Of a stretch of 64,000 nt of DNA, positions 53,438-62,177 are shown piece by piece; the stretch's first letter is position 1; each line of letters begins with the position of its first letter. The translations under genes were made by a program, and so were the position numbers. The notes beneath the pieces are model-generated. The model searched no databases. It had not been told where the DNA came from and saw only the letters and a program-made list of their open reading frames with translations. The stretch spans positions 1,240,001-1,304,000 of the forward strand of contig NZ_CP152375.1 in assembly GCF_051132615.1 (NCBI RefSeq), in the 5' to 3' direction. The stretch comes from G051132615 sp051132615. GTDB lineage: Bacteria; Pseudomonadota; Gammaproteobacteria; Burkholderiales; Neisseriaceae.

Positions 53438-53770
53438 TTACCTTTTCAGCAAAGAGGATAAAGCAAGAATAGCCTCATTATGATGAGCTGCCTCAAATTT
53501 TTGCTTACTGCGGACAATATAATCAGCATGAACCAATTCATGTTTGTGACACCGAAACCATTCACGAATGGTTCGTTTCATATAATTGCGCTCATGTGCC
53601 TTTTTTGCCACTTTTTTCGCTACTATTAACCCTAATCGAGGGTAATCTAGGTTATTTTTACCCCAGAAAACCTGAAAATAGGCATTGTTTTTGCTTCGAC
53701 GAAACGCAAAAACGGATGAAAACTCATCCGCTTTTAGTAACCGATAACGTCGATCAAAACCATTATTCAA
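53438..53770 (-). CDS. rnpA: Ribonuclease P protein component
   Basis: Basic protein subunit of RNase P that binds the rnpB RNA and pre-tRNA leaders. 110 residues. The RNR-type motif is in HERNYMKRTIREWFR, and the aromatic N-terminal helix RYRLLKADEFSSVF is typical. It begins 3 nt after the rpmH stop. Confidence 0.94.
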   Translation of the reverse strand: MNNGFDRRYRLLKADEFSSVFAFRRSKNNAYFQVFWGKNNLDYPRLGLIVAKKVAKKAHERNYMKRTIREWFRCHKHELVHADYIVRSKQKFEAAHHNEAILALSSLLKR

Positions 53771-53773
53771 GGC

Positions 53774-53908
53774 TTACACAGCCAAGCGCTTGCGGCCTTT
53801 GGCACGACGAGCAGCCAAAACAGCACGACCACCACGGGTTTTAGAGCGAACTAAAAAGCCATGAGTGCGTTTACGACGGGTAACTGAAGGTTGGTAAGTG
53901 CGTTTCAT
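53774..53908 (-). CDS. rpmH: 50S ribosomal protein L34
   Basis: 44-residue, very basic ribosomal protein: starts MKRTYQPSVTRRKRTHGF and ends RAKGRKRLAV, the full family pattern. Found by translating the minus strand between rnpA and the dnaA upstream region. First gene of the cluster, driven by a near-consensus promoter. Confidence 0.96.
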   Translation of the reverse strand: MKRTYQPSVTRRKRTHGFLVRSKTRGGRAVLAARRAKGRKRLAV

Positions 53909-53949
53909 TTTAAATTATTCCTGATTCTCTAAGACAACATAAACTGCGC

Positions 53950-53978
53950 ATTACACCCTGTTTATACTGATTTGTCAA
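53950..53978 (-). promoter_or_regulatory. rpmH promoter
   Basis: On the minus strand a perfect TTGACA (53978-53973), 17-nt spacer and TGTAAT (53955-53950), about 40 nt upstream of the rpmH ATG. Confidence 0.75.
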
Positions 53979-54083
53979 TGATTTTTAAGTAAATAGCCTG
54001 TGGATAAGTAAGCAAAAATGCAGTAGAATGTATCTTTGGCGGAAAATTCGTGGGCACCAAGTTTATATCGATTCAAATATGAT

Positions 54084-54112
54084 GTGATATAAATAGCCTG
54101 CTTATATATAAT
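54084..54112 (+). promoter_or_regulatory. dnaA promoter
   Basis: GTGATA (54084-54089), 17-nt spacer and a perfect TATAAT (54107-54112). The predicted start is about 30 nt before the dnaA ATG. The DnaA box 77 nt upstream suggests autoregulation. Confidence 0.6.
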
Positions 54113-54150
54113 CAGCCGCCTTTTTAACCGCAGAATACCCCAAAACTTTA

Positions 54151-55578
54151 ATGAATGATCACGTTGCAACTATGGATGTAAATAATTTCTGGTCAGCTTG
54201 TTTAGGCCAGCTTGAGGCAGATCTGTCTCCACAACAATTTAATACCTGGATTCGGACTTTAGCTGTCAGTGCTGATGACGAGAACTGGTTATTGTTGGTA
54301 CCCAATCGTTTTATGTTGCAATTTATTAAAGAACGCTTTTTTGATCGCATTGATGCGATTCGTGTTGAACTTGCCCCTACTTCACCCGAGCTTTTATTAA
54401 GGGTCAATGCACCACAAACACAAAGCAGTAAAACGGCAACAAACACAATTGCTCAAAAAAACAACAAAACCCAAGACAAGGCTGACATAAAAAAAAATCA
54501 GCCTCGGCCAACCCAAGAGCCTACATTGGGCAACTTACCTAAACGTAGCTTAGAAAAAGCACGTTTAAACCCTATTTACACATTTGATAATCTGGTGACA
54601 GGCAAAGGCAACCAACTGGCTCATGCCGCAGCATTACAAATTGCAGAAAACCCAGGTGACAGTACCTACAATCCCATGTTTATTTATGGTTGTACAGGCC
54701 TAGGTAAAACCCATTTAATACAAGCAATTGGTAATAAAATCCATCAACTAAAACCTGATGCGAATATTCGTTACATTCATGCTGAACGTTACGTGGCTGA
54801 TATTATGAAGGCTTTTAGGGAAAAAGCTTTTGATGAATTCAAACGTTATTACCACTCTTTAGATTTATTATTGATTGACGACATCCAGTTTTTTGCAGGC
54901 AAAAACCGAACCATGGAAGAGTTTTTCTATGCGTTTAACGCTTTATTAGACAGCAAAAAACAAGTGGTCATTACCTGTGATACTTATCCTAGCCAAATTG
55001 ATGGAATGGATGACCGCCTTAAGTCACGTTTTTCTTGGGGATTAACGGTTGAAATTCAACCACCTGAATTAGAAATGCGGGTCGCCATTTTGCTGAAAAA
55101 AGCCATGGCAGAAAATGTTAAATTAGATAATGATGCGGCTTTTTTTATTGCGCAAAATATCCGCTCTAATGTGCGAGAACTAGAAGGCGCTTTCAAACGG
55201 GCGCTGGCAGTGAGCCGCTTTCAGTCAAAACCGATTACCTTAGAGTTAGCAAAAGAAGCTTTAAAAGATATTTTAGCTGTGGTACAAAGACAAATTACCA
55301 TTGAAGGCATTCAAAAAACAGTGGCAGACTACTACCGTATTAAAGTATCTGACCTGTTAGGTAAAAAACGGACAAGAAATATCACCCGTCCGCGCCAGTT
55401 GGCAATGGCACTGGCAAAAGAATTAACCACACAAAGTTTACCAATGATTGGCAATGCTTTTGGGGGACGAGATCACACAACCGTGATGCACGCTTGCAAA
55501 ACTATTGCTGATTTAAAACAAACCGATCCAAATATTGCACAGGATTTTGACACTTTGGTGTCTATCCTAAGAGATTAA
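54151..55578 (+). CDS. dnaA: Chromosomal replication initiator DnaA
   Basis: AAA+ initiator that binds DnaA boxes and melts the origin. 475 residues if started at 54151; an ATG seven codons later (54172) is also possible and neither has a clear ribosome-binding site. Domain I (NFWSACLGQLEADLSPQQFNTW region) leads to a short Asn/Lys/Gln-rich linker, then Walker A GCTGLGKTHLIQ, Walker B LLLIDDIQFFAGK, and the C-terminal DNA-binding signature GGRDHTTVMHA. Confidence 0.96.
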   Translation: MNDHVATMDVNNFWSACLGQLEADLSPQQFNTWIRTLAVSADDENWLLLVPNRFMLQFIKERFFDRIDAIRVELAPTSPELLLRVNAPQTQSSKTATNTIAQKNNKTQDKADIKKNQPRPTQEPTLGNLPKRSLEKARLNPIYTFDNLVTGKGNQLAHAAALQIAENPGDSTYNPMFIYGCTGLGKTHLIQAIGNKIHQLKPDANIRYIHAERYVADIMKAFREKAFDEFKRYYHSLDLLLIDDIQFFAGKNRTMEEFFYAFNALLDSKKQVVITCDTYPSQIDGMDDRLKSRFSWGLTVEIQPPELEMRVAILLKKAMAENVKLDNDAAFFIAQNIRSNVRELEGAFKRALAVSRFQSKPITLELAKEALKDILAVVQRQITIEGIQKTVADYYRIKVSDLLGKKRTRNITRPRQLAMALAKELTTQSLPMIGNAFGGRDHTTVMHACKTIADLKQTDPNIAQDFDTLVSILRD

Positions 55579-55607
55579 CTGGCTAAAAATTAAGAGGGAA
55601 ACCTGTT

Positions 55608-56711
55608 ATGCTGATTTTACAAACTGAAAAAGACTCACTACTTAAGCCTTTAAAAACGGTAACAGGCATTATTGAACGCCGCCATACCTTACCGATATTA
55701 TCCAATGTCTTAATTGAAAACAAAGGTGGTAAAACCTCTTTACTCAGTACCGACTTAGAAATTCAGATTCACACAACAGGGTTTGAATCGCAAGCGGAAG
55801 ATTTTCGTTTGACCACAAATGCAAAAAAATTACAGGATATTTTGCAGGCTTTACCAGACAGCTCTTTAGTCTCTCTTGATTTAGCCCAAGATCGTGTGAC
55901 TTTAAAAGCAGGAAAAAGCCGCTTTAACTTACAAACATTACCAGCAGATGATTTTCCTTTATTGGCAGTAGATGACGAAGTATCAGCTTGTTTTAGCATC
56001 AACCAAAACGTACTCAAACAAATGCTCTCACAAGTGCAATACAGTATGGCGGTGCAAGACATCCGTTATTACTTAAATGGTTTGCTGATGCAAGTTGAAG
56101 GCAATCGCTTAAACCTTGTGGCAACCGATGGTCATCGTTTGGCTTTATCCAGTGCCACAATTGATGCCGACTTACCCAAAGCAGAAGTCATTTTGCCACG
56201 AAAAACCGTGTTGGAATTGTCTAAGTTACTGAGCCAACCAGATGAAGACATCACCATTGAGTTACTGAACAATCAGGTACGTTTTCGTTGTGGTGAAAGT
56301 GTGATTGTCAGCAAAATTGTGGATGGCAAATTCCCAGACTACAAACGTGTGATCCCATTAGACAATGACAAAATTTTCTTGGTTGGTCGCACTCAGTTAT
56401 TAAGCGCATTAGAGCGTGCCGCTATTTTAGCCAATGAAAAATTCCGTGGCGTACGTTTACTGATTAAACCTGGTATTTTAAGCATTGTGTGTAGCAACAA
56501 TGACCAAGAAGAAGCCCAAGAAGAAATCGAAATTGCCTATCAAGGTGAACCATTGGAAATGAGCTTTAATATTGCATACCTAATGGATGTCTTGCGTAAT
56601 GTCCCTGTGGACAACTTACAACTGGCTTTTGGCGATGCGAATCGCTCAAGTCTGTTCACCATCCCTGAGTATGCAGACTTCAAATACATCGTGATGCCAA
56701 TGCGCATTTAA
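55608..56711 (+). CDS. dnaN: DNA polymerase III sliding clamp, beta subunit
   Basis: Ring-shaped processivity factor. 367 residues with three repeated clamp domains. Conserved pieces: N-terminal VTGIIERRHTLPILSNVLI, the central YYLNGLLMQVEGNRLNLVATDGHRLA region and the C-terminal FKYIVMPMRI. AGAGGGAAAC upstream; 29 nt after dnaA, same operon. Confidence 0.97.
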   Translation: MLILQTEKDSLLKPLKTVTGIIERRHTLPILSNVLIENKGGKTSLLSTDLEIQIHTTGFESQAEDFRLTTNAKKLQDILQALPDSSLVSLDLAQDRVTLKAGKSRFNLQTLPADDFPLLAVDDEVSACFSINQNVLKQMLSQVQYSMAVQDIRYYLNGLLMQVEGNRLNLVATDGHRLALSSATIDADLPKAEVILPRKTVLELSKLLSQPDEDITIELLNNQVRFRCGESVIVSKIVDGKFPDYKRVIPLDNDKIFLVGRTQLLSALERAAILANEKFRGVRLLIKPGILSIVCSNNDQEEAQEEIEIAYQGEPLEMSFNIAYLMDVLRNVPVDNLQLAFGDANRSSLFTIPEYADFKYIVMPMRI

Positions 56712-56715
56712 CGAT

Positions 56716-56752
56716 AAGGGTTGGGCACCCCCAACCCTTTACTATTGTTTTT
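56716..56752 (+). terminator. Hairpin between dnaN and gyrB
   Basis: Ten-bp stem AAGGGTTGGG/CCCAACCCTT with a CACC loop, followed after a short gap by eight T. Possibly a partial terminator separating dnaAN from gyrB. Confidence 0.6.
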
Positions 56753-56774
56753 TTTGGAATCGAGATAATCAAAT

Positions 56775-59165
56775 ATGACACAATCAAATTACGGCGCAGA
56801 CAGCATTAAAGTATTAAAAGGCTTAGAAGCTGTGCGTAAACGCCCTGGCATGTATATTGGGGACACCCAAGATGGCACGGGCTTACATCATATGGTGTTT
56901 GAAGTATTGGACAACGCAATTGATGAAGCTTTGGCTGGGCATTGTGACACAATTACCGTCACCATTCATGCAGACAACTCTATCTCAGTGGAAGATAATG
57001 GCCGTGGTGTGCCAACGGATATTCATCCTGAAGAAGGCCGTTCTGCTGCCGAAGTGATCATGACCATTTTGCATGCTGGTGGTAAATTTGACGATAACAG
57101 CTATAAAATTTCTGGCGGTTTACACGGTGTCGGTGTTTCCGTGGTTAATGCCCTGTCGGATTGGTTAAGACTCACCATTTGGCGTGAAGGTAATATCCAT
57201 GAAGTTGAGTTTCGCCAAGGCGAAGCCATTGCCCCACTTGCCACTACTGGCACCAGTGAAAAAAGAGGGACGCATGTTCACTTTTTAGCCAGTGAAGAAA
57301 TTTTTGGCTTAGTAGAATACCATTTTGATATATTGGCCAAACGTATTCGTGAACTGTCATTTTTAAACAATGGCGTTAATATTTCATTAGTAGACAAACG
57401 CTCTGGTAAAACCGAAAACTTCTCCTTTAGTGGTGGGGTTGCTGGGTTTGTTACCTATATGAACCGTAACAAATCGGTATTACACCCAAAAGTATTTTAT
57501 TCATTGGGCGAGAAAGATGGCATGAGCGTAGAAGTAGCCATGCAATGGAATGATTCATACCAAGAAAACGTACAATGTTTTACCAATAATATTCCACAAC
57601 GTGACGGTGGTAGTCATTTAACCGCCTTGCGTCAAGTGATGACCCGTACATTAAACCAATATATTGAAGCCAACGAAGTAGCCAAAAAGGCAAAAATTGA
57701 AACCAGTGGCGACGATATGCGTGAAGGTTTAACCTGCGTGTTATCTGTCAAACTGCCTGACCCAAAATTCAGTTCACAAACTAAAGATAAATTGGTTTCC
57801 AGTGAAATTGGTCCCGTGGTGCAAGAAGTCGTGAACCAAGGTTTAACCGCCTTTTTAGAAGAAAACCCCAACGATGCCAAAATCATTTGTGGCAAAATTG
57901 TGGATGCGGCACGCGCACGGGAAGCGGCACGTAAAGCACGTGAAATCACCCGCCGCAAAGGGGTAATGGATGGTTTAGGCCTGCCCGGTAAACTGGCTGA
58001 TTGCCAAGAGAAAAACCCTGAATTGTGCGAACTATATCTTGTCGAGGGTGATTCTGCGGGCGGTTCAGCCAAACAAGGGCGTGACCGTAAGTTCCAAGCT
58101 ATTTTGCCTTTAAAAGGTAAAATTTTGAATGTAGAAAAAGCCCGCTTTGACAAAATGCTGGCTTCCCAAGAAGTTGCTACCCTCATTACCGCTATGGGTT
58201 GTGGTATTGGCAAAGAAGAATATAACCCTGATAAACTGCGTTATCATCGTATTATTATTATGACCGATGCGGACGTGGACGGTGCGCATATTCGCACATT
58301 GCTACTGACCTTCTTTTACCGTCAAATGCCAGAGCTTGTGGAACGTGGCCATATTTATATTGCCCAACCACCTTTATATAAAGCCAAACACGGTAAAACT
58401 GAGCGTTACTTAAAAGACGATATTGAACTGGATCAATTCTTATTAACCCTTGCTTTGGATAAAGCCAAAATTGTTTCAGGCTTGCACACCATAGAAGGGG
58501 AAGATTTAGAAAAAGTGGCCAAACAATTGCTCTTAGCACGTAATGTGATCGAACACGAAAGCCGTGCTATTGACCATTTAGTATTGGAAGCCATGTTGGC
58601 AGTTGAACCTATTGAACTGTTGCAAACCAGCGAACAAATTGATGCTGCAATTGCAACACTACAAAGCAAAATCAACCCAGAAGAAGTGGTTTTAAAACGT
58701 GTTTTTGATGAAAAAACCGAACAAGAGCTGATTAAAGTCACCCGAAAATTACATGGTAATGTGATGGTGACTTATTTGGATCAACGTTTTGTTTCCAGCA
58801 AAGACTACCTCATTTTAGCGCAGACCTCTGCCATGCTAAAAGGCTTAGTGGGTGAAGGCGCCTATGTACAAAAAGGTGAAAATACCCCTAAAGAAATCAG
58901 CAGTTTTGGTGAGGCCTTAGATATTTTGCTGGCTGATGCTAAAAAAGGCATGGCCATTCAACGCTATAAAGGTTTGGGTGAAATGAACCCCGGTCAACTA
59001 TGGGAAACCACTATGGACCCAAATATTCGCCGTTTATTACGGGTAAAAATTGAAGACGCGATTGCCGCAGATGATGTATTTACCACCCTAATGGGCGATG
59101 AAGTGGAACCCAGACGTAACTTTATTGAAAGTAATGCCTTAGTTGCGCGGAATTTAGATGTTTAG
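56775..59165 (+). CDS. gyrB: DNA gyrase subunit B
   Basis: ATPase subunit of gyrase, which introduces negative supercoils. 796 residues. GHKL ATPase motifs EVLDNAIDEALAGH and GGLHGVGVSVVNALS; TOPRIM domain with VEGDSAGGSAKQGRDRKFQ (QRD pocket region) and the Mg-binding DADVDGAHIRTLLL; C-terminal KGLGEMNPGQLWETTMDP. Length fits the beta- and gammaproteobacterial form with the extra TOPRIM insert. Confidence 0.97.
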   Translation: MTQSNYGADSIKVLKGLEAVRKRPGMYIGDTQDGTGLHHMVFEVLDNAIDEALAGHCDTITVTIHADNSISVEDNGRGVPTDIHPEEGRSAAEVIMTILHAGGKFDDNSYKISGGLHGVGVSVVNALSDWLRLTIWREGNIHEVEFRQGEAIAPLATTGTSEKRGTHVHFLASEEIFGLVEYHFDILAKRIRELSFLNNGVNISLVDKRSGKTENFSFSGGVAGFVTYMNRNKSVLHPKVFYSLGEKDGMSVEVAMQWNDSYQENVQCFTNNIPQRDGGSHLTALRQVMTRTLNQYIEANEVAKKAKIETSGDDMREGLTCVLSVKLPDPKFSSQTKDKLVSSEIGPVVQEVVNQGLTAFLEENPNDAKIICGKIVDAARAREAARKAREITRRKGVMDGLGLPGKLADCQEKNPELCELYLVEGDSAGGSAKQGRDRKFQAILPLKGKILNVEKARFDKMLASQEVATLITAMGCGIGKEEYNPDKLRYHRIIIMTDADVDGAHIRTLLLTFFYRQMPELVERGHIYIAQPPLYKAKHGKTERYLKDDIELDQFLLTLALDKAKIVSGLHTIEGEDLEKVAKQLLLARNVIEHESRAIDHLVLEAMLAVEPIELLQTSEQIDAAIATLQSKINPEEVVLKRVFDEKTEQELIKVTRKLHGNVMVTYLDQRFVSSKDYLILAQTSAMLKGLVGEGAYVQKGENTPKEISSFGEALDILLADAKKGMAIQRYKGLGEMNPGQLWETTMDPNIRRLLRVKIEDAIAADDVFTTLMGDEVEPRRNFIESNALVARNLDV

Positions 59166-59190
59166 TAGATATAACATCAAATAAAAACAA

Positions 59191-59223
59191 GCCCATATTT
59201 ATAATAGAATATGGGCGTTTTTT
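59191..59223 (+). terminator. Terminator after gyrB
   Basis: Eight-bp stem CCCATATT/AATATGGG with an 8-nt loop, followed by CG and T6. Confidence 0.85.
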
Positions 59224-59244
59224 ATAAGTTGTTTCACATTAATG

Positions 59245-59421
59245 TTAAGCTAAAAAGCGTTCTTTTTTCCATCGTATAATGAAGCCAATGAAATGTATTT
59301 GCTTGCTGTTATCCAAAAGATCATCATGATTATTTTTAATTGCTTGTAAAACAAAATCGAAAAAGTCTTCAGATAAACTATTGGCATAAAAAATTATAAA
59401 ATCTATTTCAAAAGAAGCTTC
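59245..59421 (-). pseudogene. C-terminal remnant of an unknown, possibly immunity, gene
   Basis: A 58-codon frame closed by TAG at its start and TAA at its end, with no ATG or ribosome-binding site. It translates into a protein-like acidic and aromatic sequence (FEIDFIIFYANSLSEDFF ... FIIRWKKERFLA). It directly follows the immunity-type gene on the same strand, in another frame. Remnants of older immunity genes are common downstream of polymorphic toxins. No family is recognised, so this identity is only positional. Confidence 0.35.
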
Positions 59422-59428
59422 CTATAAT

Positions 59429-59740
59429 TCAGTTTTCAATATAACTTTCTGCGATATTAATATCTTTAGTCATATCCAACTCTGGAAATTTTTTATCTAA
59501 TTTTCTCAAACAAGCGATGAATCGTTCACTTTGAAGTTTTTCAGAGATATCTTCAAAAATTTCACTGATGAAATATAAATCATCTTCTTTACTTTCCTCA
59601 AGATAATGTATTGTCTCATCCTCATTTTGAGTTAATAATTCGGTCATGTCATTCCAACACTTTTCAATTCCAAAATCATCATTCAAACTCAAGCTTTTTC
59701 TCTTTTTTAAAATTGTTGCCATACAGTCTTTTAGTTCCAT
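59429..59740 (-). CDS. Probable immunity protein for the EndoU toxin
   Basis: 103-residue acidic, helical cytosolic protein (DETIHYLEESKEDDLYF, ISEIFEDISEKLQSERF), no signal peptide. Immediately downstream of the EndoU toxin gene with 25 nt between, on the same strand. A small acidic protein in this position is the rule for contact-dependent and MafB-type nuclease toxins. I cannot assign a named immunity family, so the role is inferred from position, size and charge. Confidence 0.65.
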   Translation of the reverse strand: MELKDCMATILKKRKSLSLNDDFGIEKCWNDMTELLTQNEDETIHYLEESKEDDLYFISEIFEDISEKLQSERFIACLRKLDKKFPELDMTKDINIAESYIEN

Positions 59741-59765
59741 TTTTTATTCCTAACAATTTATTTTT

Positions 59766-61922
59766 TTATGGTTGCTTTGTTGTATCTGGGAAAATAGTTG
59801 CTAGCTTTCCATCAGTTTTTATTATTCCAATTCGAACGCCTCTATATTCTCCAAAAACAGCCTCACCATCTTTTATATCTGCAAAGTTTGATTGGTTAGC
59901 GATATGTTGTCCTGCATTTTCGATATCCTTATTCGTCCAATTTTCAGGGAACCAAGATTGATTATTTCCTGTTCTTTTCGCCTTAATTTTATGGTCTGGT
60001 ACATTTCCAATCCTAACACCATTAGGATAAGTTTTTTCGATATTTACTTCCAACCCATTTTCTTTGAGAAAATCAATGTTAGATTGACCATGACCTCCTC
60101 CTTTCATTTTAGATATTTCTCCTGTGGAAGGGTTGACAGTAAAATCTCCAATATCTGCATGTTTTAAACTTTGCTCTGGAATTTCCACTTTAGCAATGAC
60201 CCCACTAGCTTTTTCAACTGCACCTAATTTTCTTTCTAAGTTAATGGTATTGTTTGTATCATGTAAGGCATCAGCAGCCTTAGATAAATTCTTAGCATTC
60301 TTAGTCATACCCAAAGGAGCGACAGCAGCTAATACCTCAAAGCCAATTTTGCCATCCATTCTACCCGATTCATCATACTTTCCTGCCACTTTAAGCTGTT
60401 GTACCTGTTCCTGACGATCTGTCAACATCCCATTAACACCTTTTATGAATTCATCAGGATGCGCTGAATAATACATCGTCTGACCTGTAGCAGAACCAGC
60501 TAAAAAGCCTACTGAATTGAACAGACTATTCATCCGTTCATTATTCCGATGAATACTTTCTCTGGCTGCTGTTTGGTCATATAAGCCACCTAACAGCGAA
60601 TAACCTACTGTATTGAGGATATCCTTAGACAATAAATTAGCATCATTTACCATCTCTTTTAAGCCACTGAGCATAGACTCATTAGCCCCTTTACTATAGG
60701 CTGCTTGTTCTACTTCTGTTAACGGTTTACCCTCATAATTGGTCATTTTCATGATAGGCATCACGCTTGGTTGTGCTGTAAGAGGACGAATATTAGATAA
60801 AGGCACATTTTGGGCGGTATTGTTTACCCACTGTAATGCCTCTACTGTATTGATTGATTTATCTGAACGATTAACAGCAGCCTGTAATGTTTCACTCTGA
60901 CTGAATTTATGCATAGCAGCAACTGAAACACCTTTATTAATTAAACTGTGTTCTTGATAACGAGATAATTGTTCTTTAATAACACTTTCTAGTTCTTGTT
61001 TACTTAAACCATTTGCCATATTGGGATTATTGGCTACTTGATTATTGATATTTTGAAAGAGTTGAGTTATTTGGGTTTGTTGCTGTAAGTTAGGATTTCG
61101 TTCTCTTTGTTCTTCTAATGCTTGAGCTCTAGCCAGATCAATATGTTCATTGGCTAGGCTTTGACCTGTAACAATTTGACGTCCTGCTTGTTCATTTTTG
61201 GCTTGTTGCTCTTCTGTATATTGGCTACGGTCATAGGTATATTCTTTATTGGGTTGAATATTAGGAATAATGTGTTGATTGCCATCTTTGAGCTTGATGT
61301 CTTTTATCTGTCCTGATCGATACAAAACCCCTAAAGCTTCATATGGATGCTCTGAGTCTAATTTTTGCGCCAAACTCCAGCCAGTATCGCCTTTTTGGGC
61401 AATGATTTTATGTTCAGTATTTTCTGGTTCTAATTGTGTTTCAACAGGTTTTTTTATGCTGTCTTCTAATGGCTCTCCAGCTATAATTTTTGGTGTGGAT
61501 AGATTGAACTGTTCATTCTGTTTCCCTAAATTAAGCTGAATTTCTTCTTGATTAATCTGTAACTGATTAATTTTAGGCGGATCACCAGCATAATCATGTG
61601 TAACAAATCCTACGGCTTCTTTTAAGATGTATTGTTCTTTTGGGGTAAATTCAGATAATTGTTTGTCTACTTGATGATTGTTCATCTGTTGAACAATCTC
61701 TTTTAATCTTCCTTTAGGTGGATAGGAACGATTAAAATGTTCACTAATCAGCTCTTGTTCTTTGTTTAGTTTCTCAGGGGCTTTTTCTGGTGCTTTAGCT
61801 TGTAATAATTCTTTATCGACACTTAACCCATGTTTTGCTAGAGTTTCTTCTACATTTACAAAGGCATATTTATTGTTGCCTATATTAGCCATTAAACAAC
61901 CTGTTTGAGGGCTGTAATACAT
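59766..61922 (-). CDS. EndoU-type nuclease toxin, 3' part of an interrupted gene
   Basis: 718 codons from the first ATG after an in-frame stop (see 61923-62177). Residues about 170-221 look LysM-like (HKIIAQKGDTGWSLAQKL ... HIIPNI), followed by a long Gln/Asn-rich helical middle and a Gly/Ala-rich hydrophobic part (about 440-480). The last about 115 residues are a bacterial EndoU ribonuclease domain: GGGHGQSN, YPNGVRIG, SWFPENWT and KLATIFPD. Such domains, in CdiA-CT and neisserial MafB toxins, cleave RNA. No signal peptide or adhesin repeats, so delivery must be by another route. The ATG at 61922 has no ribosome-binding site. Confidence 0.75.
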   Translation of the reverse strand: MYYSPQTGCLMANIGNNKYAFVNVEETLAKHGLSVDKELLQAKAPEKAPEKLNKEQELISEHFNRSYPPKGRLKEIVQQMNNHQVDKQLSEFTPKEQYILKEAVGFVTHDYAGDPPKINQLQINQEEIQLNLGKQNEQFNLSTPKIIAGEPLEDSIKKPVETQLEPENTEHKIIAQKGDTGWSLAQKLDSEHPYEALGVLYRSGQIKDIKLKDGNQHIIPNIQPNKEYTYDRSQYTEEQQAKNEQAGRQIVTGQSLANEHIDLARAQALEEQRERNPNLQQQTQITQLFQNINNQVANNPNMANGLSKQELESVIKEQLSRYQEHSLINKGVSVAAMHKFSQSETLQAAVNRSDKSINTVEALQWVNNTAQNVPLSNIRPLTAQPSVMPIMKMTNYEGKPLTEVEQAAYSKGANESMLSGLKEMVNDANLLSKDILNTVGYSLLGGLYDQTAARESIHRNNERMNSLFNSVGFLAGSATGQTMYYSAHPDEFIKGVNGMLTDRQEQVQQLKVAGKYDESGRMDGKIGFEVLAAVAPLGMTKNAKNLSKAADALHDTNNTINLERKLGAVEKASGVIAKVEIPEQSLKHADIGDFTVNPSTGEISKMKGGGHGQSNIDFLKENGLEVNIEKTYPNGVRIGNVPDHKIKAKRTGNNQSWFPENWTNKDIENAGQHIANQSNFADIKDGEAVFGEYRGVRIGIIKTDGKLATIFPDTTKQP

Positions 61923-62177
61923 TAATTTAATATTGATATGATCACTACGCCCACTTTTAAGGGCAACATCTTGAGCTAAGCCTTCAAAGACAGCTTCTTT
62001 TTGTTCTGGATTTAATTTACTTAGATTGTGAGTATATTCGCTTTGATTAAACTCTTTTTGAACTTCTTGATTGGCTTAAGGCAATTTTCTTTGAGCCAGC
62101 TCTAAAGCTTCTTGCTCTTGCAATAGTCGTTGTCTCTCTTGAAACTCTTGATTAACATCTAGCTGCAACTCTTCCAT
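61923..62177 (-). pseudogene. 5' part of the EndoU toxin gene, cut by an in-frame TAA
   Basis: From ATG 62177, 33 codons (MEELQLDVNQEFQERQRLL...LAQRKLP) run to TAA at 62078-62076. The same frame then continues for 51 sense codons (ANQEVQKEFNQ ... SDHINIKL) straight into the 718-codon ORF. The text on both sides of the stop is uniformly Glu/Gln-rich and helical, so this is one gene with a nonsense codon and not two genes. No alternative ATG lies between the stop and 61922. Confidence 0.7.

Larger units (their letters stand above)
53909..54150. other. Candidate replication origin region
   Basis: The 242 nt between divergent rpmH and dnaA contain one perfect DnaA box (TGTGGATAA, 53999-54007), the rpmH and dnaA promoters and AT-rich stretches. 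The surrounding order (rnpA, rpmH, dnaA, dnaN, gyrB) is the classical origin neighbourhood. A single perfect box is few for an origin, so the region may only be an autoregulatory dnaA promoter. Confidence 0.4.
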
